A stretch of DNA of 64,000 nt from Rossellomorea marisflavi (GTDB taxonomy: Bacteria > Bacillota > Bacilli > Bacillales > Bacillaceae_B), in the NCBI RefSeq assembly GCF_009806575.1, contig NZ_CP047095.1, positions 1,740,001 to 1,804,000 on the forward strand. Direction: 5' to 3'. The stretch's first letter is position 1; each line of letters starts with the position of its first letter. Shown piece after piece: positions 25,435 to 33,620 of this stretch. The position numbers and the translations under genes are program-made. The notes under the pieces are model-generated. The model was not told the origin of the DNA, searched no databases, and saw only the letters and a program-made list of their open reading frames with translations.

Positions 25435-26301
25435 TTACTGTTCTTTTTTCTCGATGAAAACTTGGTGAGGGAATGGGATGTCGATGCCGTGGCGGTCGAA
25501 GGCTTCTTTAATGCCTTTGCGTATCTTCCTTTCCACTCCCCATTGCTCCATATTCTTCGTTTTGCAGAGGACCCTGATGACAACATCCGAGTCACCGAGG
25601 TTCTGGACTCCGACGACATTCGGACCTTCCACGATATTTTCATCTTCTGCCGCCAGTCTGTCACACACTTCCTGCATGACGACGATTGCTTCGTCGATAT
25701 TGTCATCGTACGAGATGCCGATGTCTACAAGGGCTCTCATATTTCCTCGGGAGTGATTGCTGACACTTGATATCTCACGGTTTGGCACGTAATGAAGCGT
25801 ACCATCGAATCCACGGATATGGGTTGTCCTCAGTCCGACTTCTTCCACGATCCCGTCGAAGCCACCCGTGGTGACGTAGTCACCGACATCCACCTGTTTC
25901 TCAAGAAGGATGAAAAATCCGGTAACGATGTCGCTTACAAGACCCTGGGCACCGAATCCGACGGCTAAACCGACGATTCCAGCCCCTGCGAGGATTGCGG
26001 TCACCTGAATGCCGAAGATCTGAAGGATGGTGACAAAAAAGATAAAAATAAGGACGTATCCGATGATATTCTTCGTCAGCGCTTGTAATGTCTGTGCTCG
26101 GCCGGTTGACACATCGTTCCGTTGGCTGTACCGTTCAAATGCGCGGGTGACGATCTTATTGGCGGCGCCTTTGATCACAAGGAACGCAATCCAGATTGCA
26201 ATGATTTTCAAGGCTCCAATACCGATGTTGATTAAGAGGTTACCCCAATCGAAGGCCAAGAGGTTCTCTACACTGGTTGATGTACCTACTATGTAATTCA
26301 A
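25435..26301 (-). CDS. ykuT: MscS-family mechanosensitive channel YkuT
   Basis: A small-conductance mechanosensitive channel subunit that releases solutes on hypo-osmotic shock. 288 residues: three membrane helices, the last containing the pore-lining glycine/alanine pattern GAGIVGLAVGFGAQGLVSDIVTG (about 125-147), the beta domain with VGDYVTTGGFDGIVEEVGLRTT, and the cytoplasmic alpha/beta domain. The ATG at 26310 is directly adjacent to AAAGG and cannot be used well; the TTG at 26301, nine bases after it, is chosen. ykuT also follows the dapHL region in B. subtilis, here separated by the VWA operon. Confidence 0.88.
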   Translation of the reverse strand: MNYIVGTSTSVENLLAFDWGNLLINIGIGALKIIAIWIAFLVIKGAANKIVTRAFERYSQRNDVSTGRAQTLQALTKNIIGYVLIFIFFVTILQIFGIQVTAILAGAGIVGLAVGFGAQGLVSDIVTGFFILLEKQVDVGDYVTTGGFDGIVEEVGLRTTHIRGFDGTLHYVPNREISSVSNHSRGNMRALVDIGISYDDNIDEAIVVMQEVCDRLAAEDENIVEGPNVVGVQNLGDSDVVIRVLCKTKNMEQWGVERKIRKGIKEAFDRHGIDIPFPHQVFIEKKEQ

Positions 26302-26310
26302 ATATAACAT

Positions 26311-26658
26311 CCTTTCTGGTCAAAATGGTGAACTTTTATAGTATACACAATGGTGGACGGGTTATGTCAAAGGTGGATTTGAAAATGGGCACATAGGTGT
26401 ATTCCCGGTAAAGGAAGTAAGTAAACTTACAAAAGAATATGGGGAAGGGTCATGCACACTCACATATGGATTCCTGCCCGAATGAGGACAGGAATTTCAG
26501 TCATTTGGATGAATGATTTCTCTCACGGATGAACTACAATGGAATCAAGATGTAACAATAGTTCAAAAAAACAAAAAAATGTGAAAAAAGGGTAGATAAA
26601 TATTTCGAAAGTCGATATATTTAGTAATGCACTGTTTTTTACTGAAGGGAGAGAATAC
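26311..26658. other. Intergenic region between ykuT and the ABC exporter genes
   Basis: 348 bp without a gene. It holds a minus-strand promoter for ykuT (-35 TTGACA at 26365-26370, -10 TATACT at 26340-26345, long 19-bp spacer), a 14-bp palindrome GTAAGT-AA-ACTTAC (26417-26430) of TetR-operator type, and a weak dyad with arms ATTCCTG/CAGGAAT near 26470-26495. The right end is A-rich and precedes GAAGGGAGAG of the exporter gene. Confidence 0.55.
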
Positions 26659-28413
26659 ATGGATACGTTTAAGAAATTAAAAGATTTTTACTGGCCGTAC
26701 AAGTCGCAATTCATCATCTCGATGATTTTCCTCATCTTTGTGACGGGTATCACGGTCGTGTACCCGATCATCCTCCAAATCACCATCGATGATGTCATAC
26801 TGAAAGGCGACTATCAGTGGATCCCTTACCTTGCCTTCGGTTTCATCGGTATCATGGCACTGAAGGGGATCGGCACGTTCATTCAGCAGTACTTCGGAGA
26901 TCTGTTCGGCATAACATCGGTATACCGCCTTCGCAATGAACTGTATCAAAAGCTGCAGTTCCTTCCATTCAGCTATTATGATAATGCGAAGACCGGGGAC
27001 CTCATGTCGAGGCTGACTGCCGATGTTGAAGCGTTCAGGTTCTTCCTTTCATTCGGTTTTTCCGAACTCCTCCGTTTTTTCCTGTTGGTGTCCGTCAGTT
27101 TTTGTGTGATGTTCTACTATTCTCCCTCTCTGACATTCATCACGTTGGCAACACTCCCATTCCTTGCCGTCTCAGTCTTCAAATTCGATAAGGCCGTCCA
27201 CCCTGCTTTCAGGGGGATCAGGAAGTCATTTGGGAAATTGAACACAAATGTCCAGGAGAACATCAGCGGTATCAATACGGTAAAATCCCTTTCAAGGGAA
27301 GAATTCCAGAACGATAAATTCAATCGTTCCAATGGAGACTATAAAGACAAATATCTCTTCACCTCTGATATCTGGGCCAAATATTTTCCCCTCATGGAGT
27401 TTCTGGGAAATGTGAGTGTCATCCTACTCCTAGGATATGGAGGATACCTCGTGATGAACGGGAATCTTGCCCCAGGTGAACTGGTTGCCTTCTACAGCCT
27501 GGTCTGGTATATCATCTGGCCAATCATGAACCTTGGCTTCACCATCAATCAGTTCTCTCAATCGAAAGCGTCCGGTGAGCGACTGCTGGAAATCCTTGAA
27601 GTCGATGAGAAAATCAAGGATGGTGTGAATGCCGTTGAGGCAACACGCATGAAAGGGGAAGTTAGGTTCGAAGATGTATCCTTCCATTATAATGATCTCG
27701 ATGAAGATCCCGCTTTGGAGTCGATCACGTTCAACGCACCACCCGGGAGGATCATTGGATTGATCGGCGGCACGGGTTCGGGTAAATCAAGCGTCATTCA
27801 GCTTCTGACACGATTTTATGAGCCTCAGGAAGGGCGGATCACCATTGACGGACTGGACATCAGGGACTATTCCATCAAGTCCCTTCGTCAGAACATCGGC
27901 GTCGTCCTCCAGGAATCGTTCCTGTTTTCTTCCACCATCAGATCGAATATCGCGTATGGGCGCCCGGAAGCGTCTCAGGAGGACGTAGAGAAGGCTGCGA
28001 AACTTGCACAGGCCCATGACTTCATCATGACCCTTCCCGATGGCTATGAGACAAAGCTTGGGGAGAGGGGGCTCGGTCTGTCTGGTGGTCAGAAACAACG
28101 GATCGCCATTGCAAGGGCCATCTGCCTCGATCCGTCCATCCTTGTCCTTGACGATGCCACATCGGCGGTGGACATGGAAACGGAATTCCGTATCCAAAAA
28201 GCGCTGAAGAACGTCATGTCCGACCGGACGACGTTCATCATAGCCCATAGGATTTCTTCACTGAAGCACGCTGATGAAATCCTGGTTCTTGAAAATGGGA
28301 GAGTGGCGGAGCGGGGTAGACATGAGGACCTCCTTGCCAACAACGGTCCTTATCAGCGCATCTATGATATTCAATACAAAGATCAAAAGAAAATCCTGCA
28401 GCCCGGGAGGTGA
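26659..28413 (+). CDS. Heterodimeric ABC exporter, subunit with degenerate ATPase site
   Basis: 584 residues: six-helix exporter domain (about 15-310) and nucleotide-binding domain. Walker A GGTGSGKSS near 370, signature LSGGQKQR near 474, Walker B VLVLDDATS near 496. The catalytic glutamate is aspartate, the mark of the non-catalytic half of heterodimeric exporters such as BmrCD or TM287/288. GAAGGGAGAG precedes the ATG. The gene is followed after 7 bp by its partner. I think the pair is closest to YfiB/YfiC or YheI/YheH of B. subtilis; the substrate (drug, lipid or peptide) cannot be read. Confidence 0.9.
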   Translation: MDTFKKLKDFYWPYKSQFIISMIFLIFVTGITVVYPIILQITIDDVILKGDYQWIPYLAFGFIGIMALKGIGTFIQQYFGDLFGITSVYRLRNELYQKLQFLPFSYYDNAKTGDLMSRLTADVEAFRFFLSFGFSELLRFFLLVSVSFCVMFYYSPSLTFITLATLPFLAVSVFKFDKAVHPAFRGIRKSFGKLNTNVQENISGINTVKSLSREEFQNDKFNRSNGDYKDKYLFTSDIWAKYFPLMEFLGNVSVILLLGYGGYLVMNGNLAPGELVAFYSLVWYIIWPIMNLGFTINQFSQSKASGERLLEILEVDEKIKDGVNAVEATRMKGEVRFEDVSFHYNDLDEDPALESITFNAPPGRIIGLIGGTGSGKSSVIQLLTRFYEPQEGRITIDGLDIRDYSIKSLRQNIGVVLQESFLFSSTIRSNIAYGRPEASQEDVEKAAKLAQAHDFIMTLPDGYETKLGERGLGLSGGQKQRIAIARAICLDPSILVLDDATSAVDMETEFRIQKALKNVMSDRTTFIIAHRISSLKHADEILVLENGRVAERGRHEDLLANNGPYQRIYDIQYKDQKKILQPGR

Positions 28414-28420
28414 TGAGTGT

Positions 28421-30241
28421 ATGACTAAGATGAAAAATGATAAAAAAGTGATGAATCGATTCCACTATTCAACCGACCAAGTGATCGACAAGCCATTCAA
28501 CTGGGGACAGCTTTCACGGCTCCTGACGTATCTGAAGCCATATTCCAAGAAGCTGTTGCCGCTGTCCATCCTGACGGTCCTGATCACAACGGCCGTCCGA
28601 TTGATCATTCCGATTCTGATCGGGGTGTATACGCTGGACAAAGCCATCCGCCAGAAGGATGGGAATCTGTTGATGACCCTGATCGGTGTGATCGCCGGAC
28701 TCTATATACTGAGTTACTGTGCCAACATCCTCAGGATACGGTGGATGAATCAGCTGGGGCAGGGCGTGATCTATGACCTGCGCAGGCATCTGTTCAGTCA
28801 TGTGCAAAGCCTGTCCCACAGATTCTTCGACCAGCGCTCTGCCGGCTCGATCCTCGTCAGGATCATGAACGACATCAACTCACTTCAAGAATTGTTTACA
28901 AACGGGGTCATCAATCTATTGATGGATATCATCCTGCTCGCAGGGATCATCGTTCTCTTGTTCACCCTGAGCCCTGAGCTTACCCTCGCCGTCATGGTCA
29001 TCCTTCCGATCATGTTCTTCATCTCCACCACGTTGAGGAAGAATATCCGGAAATCATGGCAGCTGGTGCGGCTTAAACAAGCGAAGCTCAACTCCCATCT
29101 GAATGAGAGCATCCAAGGGGTCAGGGTGACACAGGCCTTCACCCAGGAACGTGAAAACATGGCGTTCTTCGATGGAATCAATACGGAGAACTTCGAGAGC
29201 TGGAGAACGGCCACCAAGAAGAATGCCATCTTCAGACCACTGGTTGAAATGACCAACGCCGTTGGTACGGCCGTTTTGATCTGGTATGGTGCCCATCTGA
29301 TACAGACCGGTTCTTTGCAGCTGGGAGAATTTGTTTCCTTCGCCTTTTACCTAGGCATGTTCTGGGAGCCGATTTCGCGTCTCGGGCAGGTGTACAATCA
29401 GCTTTTGATCGGGATGGCTTCATCCGAGCGGATCTTTGAATTCCTCGATGAAAAGCCGATCGTCCATGAGAAAGAAGAGGCGGTTTCCATAAAAGAAATC
29501 GCCGGTCATATCCAGTTCAACGATGTGGAGTTTTCTTATGATGATAAGCGAAAGGCCCTTCAAGGCATCAATCTCGAGATGAAGGCCGGTCAGACCGTAG
29601 CCCTTGTGGGACATACGGGATCAGGAAAAACGACCATCGCCAATTTGATCAGTCGTTTCTATGATCCGACGGCAGGAGCGGTCACAATCGATGGGAATGA
29701 CTTAAGGGATGTATCGGTTGCAAGCCTGCGCAACCAGATTTCCATCGTCCTACAAGATACGTTCATTTTCTCTGGAACGATCATGGATAATATCCGGTTC
29801 GGACGTCCCGATGCGACAGATGTAGAAGTTCGACTCGCTGCGGAAGCGATCGGAGCGGACAATTTTATCGGAAAACTGGCAAATGGCTATGAGACCGAAG
29901 TAGAAGAACGTGGGAACGTTCTATCTGTAGGGGAAAGGCAGCTTCTTTCTTTCGCGAGGGCCCTGCTTGCCAATCCCCGCATCATCATTTTGGATGAGGC
30001 AACGGCGTCCATCGATACGGAAACCGAGGTGAAGATCCAATCGGCCTTGAAAAAATTATTGAAAGGCCGTACAGCCATCATCATCGCCCACAGGCTTTCT
30101 ACCATCAGGGACTCTGATACTATCTTCGTCCTTGAAAACGGAAGAATAAAGGAAAGTGGGAACCATGATCAGCTGATGGAACAGAGAGGGGATTATTACG
30201 ACCTCGTAGAATCACAGTTCCGAATGATCGAAGCGATATAA
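28421..30241 (+). CDS. Heterodimeric ABC exporter, catalytic subunit
   Basis: 606 residues with an N-terminal extension of about 35 residues (MTKMKNDKKVMNRFHYSTDQ), six membrane helices and a nucleotide-binding domain: Walker A GHTGSGKTT near 397, signature LSVGERQLLSF near 500 instead of LSGGQ, and Walker B IILDEATAS near 522 with intact glutamate. Together with the upstream subunit this gives one canonical site (this Walker A/B with the partner's LSGGQ) and one degenerate site. GGGAGGTGA lies seven bases before the ATG and overlaps the stop of the upstream gene, so the two are co-translated. Confidence 0.9.
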   Translation: MTKMKNDKKVMNRFHYSTDQVIDKPFNWGQLSRLLTYLKPYSKKLLPLSILTVLITTAVRLIIPILIGVYTLDKAIRQKDGNLLMTLIGVIAGLYILSYCANILRIRWMNQLGQGVIYDLRRHLFSHVQSLSHRFFDQRSAGSILVRIMNDINSLQELFTNGVINLLMDIILLAGIIVLLFTLSPELTLAVMVILPIMFFISTTLRKNIRKSWQLVRLKQAKLNSHLNESIQGVRVTQAFTQERENMAFFDGINTENFESWRTATKKNAIFRPLVEMTNAVGTAVLIWYGAHLIQTGSLQLGEFVSFAFYLGMFWEPISRLGQVYNQLLIGMASSERIFEFLDEKPIVHEKEEAVSIKEIAGHIQFNDVEFSYDDKRKALQGINLEMKAGQTVALVGHTGSGKTTIANLISRFYDPTAGAVTIDGNDLRDVSVASLRNQISIVLQDTFIFSGTIMDNIRFGRPDATDVEVRLAAEAIGADNFIGKLANGYETEVEERGNVLSVGERQLLSFARALLANPRIIILDEATASIDTETEVKIQSALKKLLKGRTAIIIAHRLSTIRDSDTIFVLENGRIKESGNHDQLMEQRGDYYDLVESQFRMIEAI

Positions 30242-30247
30242 AAGACC

Positions 30248-30281
30248 CATCCCTGGCCGGTCTGGCAGGGATGTTTTTTTT
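30248..30281 (+). terminator. Terminator after the ABC exporter genes
   Basis: CATCCCTG (30248-30255) pairs with CAGGGATG (30266-30273), followed by eight T. Confidence 0.85.
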
Positions 30282-30325
30282 ACACCTGAGAGGGAAATGA
30301 TACCATAACATCGAATGAGGTTAGT

Positions 30326-30389
30326 TTGTGAAGTTTGTCACAAAATAGTCATGTTCACTAATTCACATACTCTTGGTTTGTTTTATAAT
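30326..30389 (+). promoter_or_regulatory. cydA promoter with Rex/Fnr-type operator
   Basis: TTGTGA-N6-TCACAA at 30326-30343 is a perfect inverted repeat that fits both the Rex box and the Fnr/CRP-family box. The promoter follows: -35 TTCACA (30362-30367), 16-bp spacer, -10 TATAAT (30384-30389). The operator centre lies about 61 bp before the expected start, the usual position of a class I activator. Confidence 0.75.
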
Positions 30390-30419
30390 AAGGGTATAAC
30401 GTACGAGGGGGTATCAGTT

Positions 30420-31757
30420 TTGGATAGCGTCATGATCAGTAGATTGCTTACATCGAGTACATTGATCTTCCACATCATTTTTGCAACGATCGGGGTAGGG
30501 ATGCCCATAATGATCGCCATCGCAGAGTTTATAGGCATAAAGAAGAATGATAACCACTATCTCCTTCTGGCCCGAAGATGGGCAAGGGGGTTCACCATCA
30601 CGGTTGCTGTAGGGGTCGTCACGGGGACGGCCATCGGTCTGCAGCTATCATTGCTATGGCCGTCATTTATGAAAGTAGCGGGGCAGATCATTGCTCTTCC
30701 GCTTTTCATGGAAACGTTCGCCTTCTTCTTTGAAGCTATATTTCTTGGTATTTTCCTATATACGTGGGATCGCTTCAAAGGCAAATGGACCCATTGGCTC
30801 CTCAACCTGCCCATTATGATCGGTTCCTCGGCTTCGGCCTTATTCATTACGACCGTCAATGCGTTCATGAATACGCCTCAAGGGTTCGAGCTCAAGGACG
30901 GCAAAGCAATCGAAATCGACCCGATTGCAGCCATGCTGAATCCTGCCACCCCTACGAAGGTCTTTCATGTGCTTACGACTTCTTATATGACAATGGCCTT
31001 CATCCTTGCAGCCATCGCCGCCTATTCCATCCTTCTGAAAAAGGGAGGGGATTATCATAAAAAGGCGCTACGGATGACCATGACAGCCGCGTTGATCTTT
31101 TCACTCGGTGCAGCCCTTGCCGGGGATCTTTCAGCTAAATTCCTTGCTGAGCATCAGCCGGAGAAGCTTGCAGCCGGTGAATGGCATTTTGAAACAGAAA
31201 AAAACGCAGACCTGATCGTTTTTGGAACAATCGATGAGAACAATGAAATTTCCAATGAGATCCGGCTGCCGGGATTCTTGAGCTTTCTTGCGGGAAGTTC
31301 ATTCGATACGGAAGTGATCGGGCTGAATGATTTTCCCGAGGATGAACGACCACCCCTTTGGATCCACTACATGTTCGACGGGATGGTATCGATCGGGATG
31401 TTCAGCATTTTCATCAGCTTCTTATTCGTGCTCCTGTGGAAATGGAAGAAGGGGAATGAATTCAATAAACCTCTTCTATGGGGAATAGTTGCAAGTGGTC
31501 TCCTGGCCATGCTTGCCATTGAATTCGGCTGGATTTACGCAGAAGTCGGAAGACAGCCTTGGATCCTCAGGGGATACATGAAGATTGCCGAGGCAGCCAC
31601 ACGTGCAGACGGAGTCGCTTGGATCTTCGCCATGTTCCTTGCCCTTTACCTGTTGCTCGGCATTTTATGTGTGGTGGTCCTCATCAGGATGTTCAAAAAC
31701 AAACCTGCAGAAGCGGAACTCGAGAAACGGTTCCCTGCCAACCGGAAGGAGGAATAG
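30420..31757 (+). CDS. cydA: Cytochrome bd quinol oxidase subunit I
   Basis: Carries hemes b558, b595 and d and oxidises menaquinol with oxygen in the membrane. 445 residues with about nine helices; the N-terminal SSTLIFHIIFATIGVGMP contains the conserved heme histidine, GRQPWI is the heme-binding signature (EVGRQPWILRGY), and the region between helices 6 and 7 is short, as in the short Q-loop (CIO/YthA-like) forms. I chose TTG 30420, eight bases after GAGGGGG; the ATG at 30432 is the alternative. No cydCD assembly genes follow. Confidence 0.92.
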   Translation: MDSVMISRLLTSSTLIFHIIFATIGVGMPIMIAIAEFIGIKKNDNHYLLLARRWARGFTITVAVGVVTGTAIGLQLSLLWPSFMKVAGQIIALPLFMETFAFFFEAIFLGIFLYTWDRFKGKWTHWLLNLPIMIGSSASALFITTVNAFMNTPQGFELKDGKAIEIDPIAAMLNPATPTKVFHVLTTSYMTMAFILAAIAAYSILLKKGGDYHKKALRMTMTAALIFSLGAALAGDLSAKFLAEHQPEKLAAGEWHFETEKNADLIVFGTIDENNEISNEIRLPGFLSFLAGSSFDTEVIGLNDFPEDERPPLWIHYMFDGMVSIGMFSIFISFLFVLLWKWKKGNEFNKPLLWGIVASGLLAMLAIEFGWIYAEVGRQPWILRGYMKIAEAATRADGVAWIFAMFLALYLLLGILCVVVLIRMFKNKPAEAELEKRFPANRKEE

Positions 31758-31760
31758 GAT

Positions 31761-32774
31761 ATGAGTTTGGAAGTGATCGGGATCTCCGTCCTATGGATCT
31801 TTTTATACGGGTACCTCATTGTAGCTTCCATTGATTTCGGTGCCGGTTTCTTTGCCTTTTACGCCCGAATGAAAGGGAAGGAACACACAATGAATGCACT
31901 CATCAGCAGGTATCTGTCCCCGGTATGGGAGGTGACCAACGTGTTTTTCGTGTTTTTCTTCGTCGGTCTGGTCGGATTCTTTCCGGATACCGCTTATTAT
32001 TACGGGACGGCCCTCCTCATCCCGGGAAGCGTGGCAATCATCCTGCTGGCGATCCGGGGCAGCTTTTACGCATTCAGTAACTATGGATCGAAGGAAAATA
32101 TAGGGTACTTGTTCATTTACGGGGCCACAGGGTTGTTGATACCGGCGTCTTTATCGACAGCACTCACCATATCCGAAGGAGGCTTCCTGAAAGAAACCGA
32201 TGACCGCGTGATCTTCCTCGCCGGGAAACTTTTGACGAGTCCCTACTCATGGAGTGTGGTATTTCTGTCAATCGTTTCAGTCCTGTTCATCTCAGCGGCA
32301 TTTCTGACCTACTATGCCAACAGGGCAGGGGACAAGGCATCAAGGGAGATATTGAGGAAGTTTTCCCTTTTCTGGAGTCCACCCACGATCATCGCCAGCC
32401 TATGGGTGTTCTGGTCCCTTAAACAACACAATGAAGAGCATTTTTTGAATGCGATGGATATTTGGTGGATGTTCGGCTTATCCCTATTATTCTTTGTTCT
32501 CGCTACATGGCTCATTTATCGCCGCAAGCAATATGGCCTTGCCTTCATATCGGTCATGCTTCAATTCTTTTTCGCTTTCTTCGGTTACGGTGCGTCCCAT
32601 TTGCCGTATATCCTGAAGCCTTTCATCACGATCGGTTCAAGTGTAACGAACGAAGTGATGGGGACGGCCCTTATCATCGTATTCATTGCCGGCTTGCTGC
32701 TGCTGATTCCATCCCTGTATCTGTTGATGCGCCTGTTTTTATTCGACGCAGATTATGTGAAAGGGAAAAAATAA
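31761..32774 (+). CDS. cydB: Cytochrome bd quinol oxidase subunit II
   Basis: 337 residues with eight to nine membrane helices; partner of CydA. The N-terminus GYLIVASIDFGAGFFAFYAR holds the family-typical acidic residue in the first helix. AAGGAGGAATAGGAT precedes the ATG, three bases after the cydA stop, so the two are one operon. The C-terminus is short and basic (VKGKK). Confidence 0.9.
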   Translation: MSLEVIGISVLWIFLYGYLIVASIDFGAGFFAFYARMKGKEHTMNALISRYLSPVWEVTNVFFVFFFVGLVGFFPDTAYYYGTALLIPGSVAIILLAIRGSFYAFSNYGSKENIGYLFIYGATGLLIPASLSTALTISEGGFLKETDDRVIFLAGKLLTSPYSWSVVFLSIVSVLFISAAFLTYYANRAGDKASREILRKFSLFWSPPTIIASLWVFWSLKQHNEEHFLNAMDIWWMFGLSLLFFVLATWLIYRRKQYGLAFISVMLQFFFAFFGYGASHLPYILKPFITIGSSVTNEVMGTALIIVFIAGLLLLIPSLYLLMRLFLFDADYVKGKK

Positions 32775-32850
32775 TCCCCTAGCAGCAGACCAATTATACT
32801 CACCTGGATTTTATGCTAAAATAAGGATAGCAAAATAGGGGGTATGGGAG

Positions 32851-33512
32851 ATGAAAAAAGAGTTTGTAGTCATCGGTTTGGGTCGTTTCGGGGGAGCATC
32901 GTACGCTCCCTCGCCGAGCAGGGCATGGAGGTGATGGCCATCGATATGGATGAGGATAAAGTGAATGAGTTTTCCTCCACCGCTTCCCACGCTGTCGTGG
33001 CGGACTCCACTGATGAATCGGTGCTCAAGAGCCTGGGGATCCGCAACTTTGATCACGTGATTGTCGCCATCGGGGATAATATACAGTCAAGCATCCTCAC
33101 CACTATCATGCTGAAGGAGATCGGCGTGAAGAAAATCACCGTCAAAGCTCAGAATGACTACCATGAAAAGGTCCTGAGGAAGATCGGTGCCAATCAGGTG
33201 GTTCATCCTGAAAGGGATATGGGGAGGAGGATCGCCCATAATATTGTTTCGAATAATGTACTCGATTACCTGGAACTGTCGGATGAGCATTCCATCGTTG
33301 AGCTTGTTGCCAATGAGAAGCTAAGCGGAAACAGTCTGATCGACCTTGATATCCGGGCAAAATACGGGATCAATATCGTGGCAATCAAAAGGGACCGGGA
33401 TATCATCGTGTCTCCTCAGGCTGAAGAGGAGATACAGGAAGGGGACATCCTCATCGTGATCGGTGCCGACACTGATATCAATCGCTTCGAGAAGAAAATC
33501 CTGTGGACATAA
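32851..33512 (+). pseudogene. ktrC: Potassium uptake regulator KtrC (RCK/TrkA-N), frameshifted
   Basis: KtrC forms the cytoplasmic ring that gates KtrD-type potassium channels and binds nucleotides and c-di-AMP. The correct start is ATG 32851 (MKKEFVVIGLGRFGG, the NAD-type glycine motif), eight bases after GGGGG. The frame breaks in the G5 run at 32890-32894; one added G joins it to AGC ATC GTA CGC and gives a 220-residue protein, the normal size. The rest has the acidic strand end AIDMDEDKVNEF and a C-terminal RCK_C domain. In B. subtilis ktrC also lies just before rnjA. Confidence 0.88.
32890..32894 (+). other. Frameshift site 3 (G5, G6 expected)
   Basis: TTC GGG GG(G) AGC ATC restores GRFGGSIVRSLAEQGM, the start of every KtrA/KtrC protein. 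It is the same lesion as at 17844 and 19197. Confidence 0.88.
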
Positions 33513-33521
33513 GAATAAAGC

Positions 33522-33560
33522 AAAAGGATGGCCCCTTCTTACCAGGGCCATCCTTTTTTG
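33522..33560 (+). terminator. Terminator after ktrC
   Basis: AAAAGGATGGCCC (33522-33534) pairs with GGGCCATCCTTTT (33545-33557), then TT. Confidence 0.85.
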
Positions 33561-33577
33561 ATGGGGAACGAAGTGTA

Positions 33578-33612
33578 TAAAAAGGGCAGGTTCATAGCGA
33601 ACCTGCCCTTTT
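33578..33612 (-). terminator. Terminator of the rpoY-rnjA transcript
   Basis: AAAAGGGCAGGTTC (33580-33593) pairs with GAACCTGCCCTTTT (33599-33612). It lies nine bases beyond the rnjA stop codon on the minus strand. Confidence 0.85.
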
Positions 33613-33620
33613 AAGGTGGA

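Noticed and set aside
26659..30241. The ABC pair as CydDC, the cytochrome bd assembly exporter
   Set aside because: It is adjacent to cydAB but separated by a terminator and a new promoter, and the LDDATS / LSVGERQ motifs fit multidrug-type heterodimers better.
32844..33512. Start of the KtrC frame at 32844
   Set aside because: That N-terminus (MGDEKRVCSHRFGS) is out of frame with the conserved MKKEFVVIGLGRFGG and arises from the G5 frameshift.
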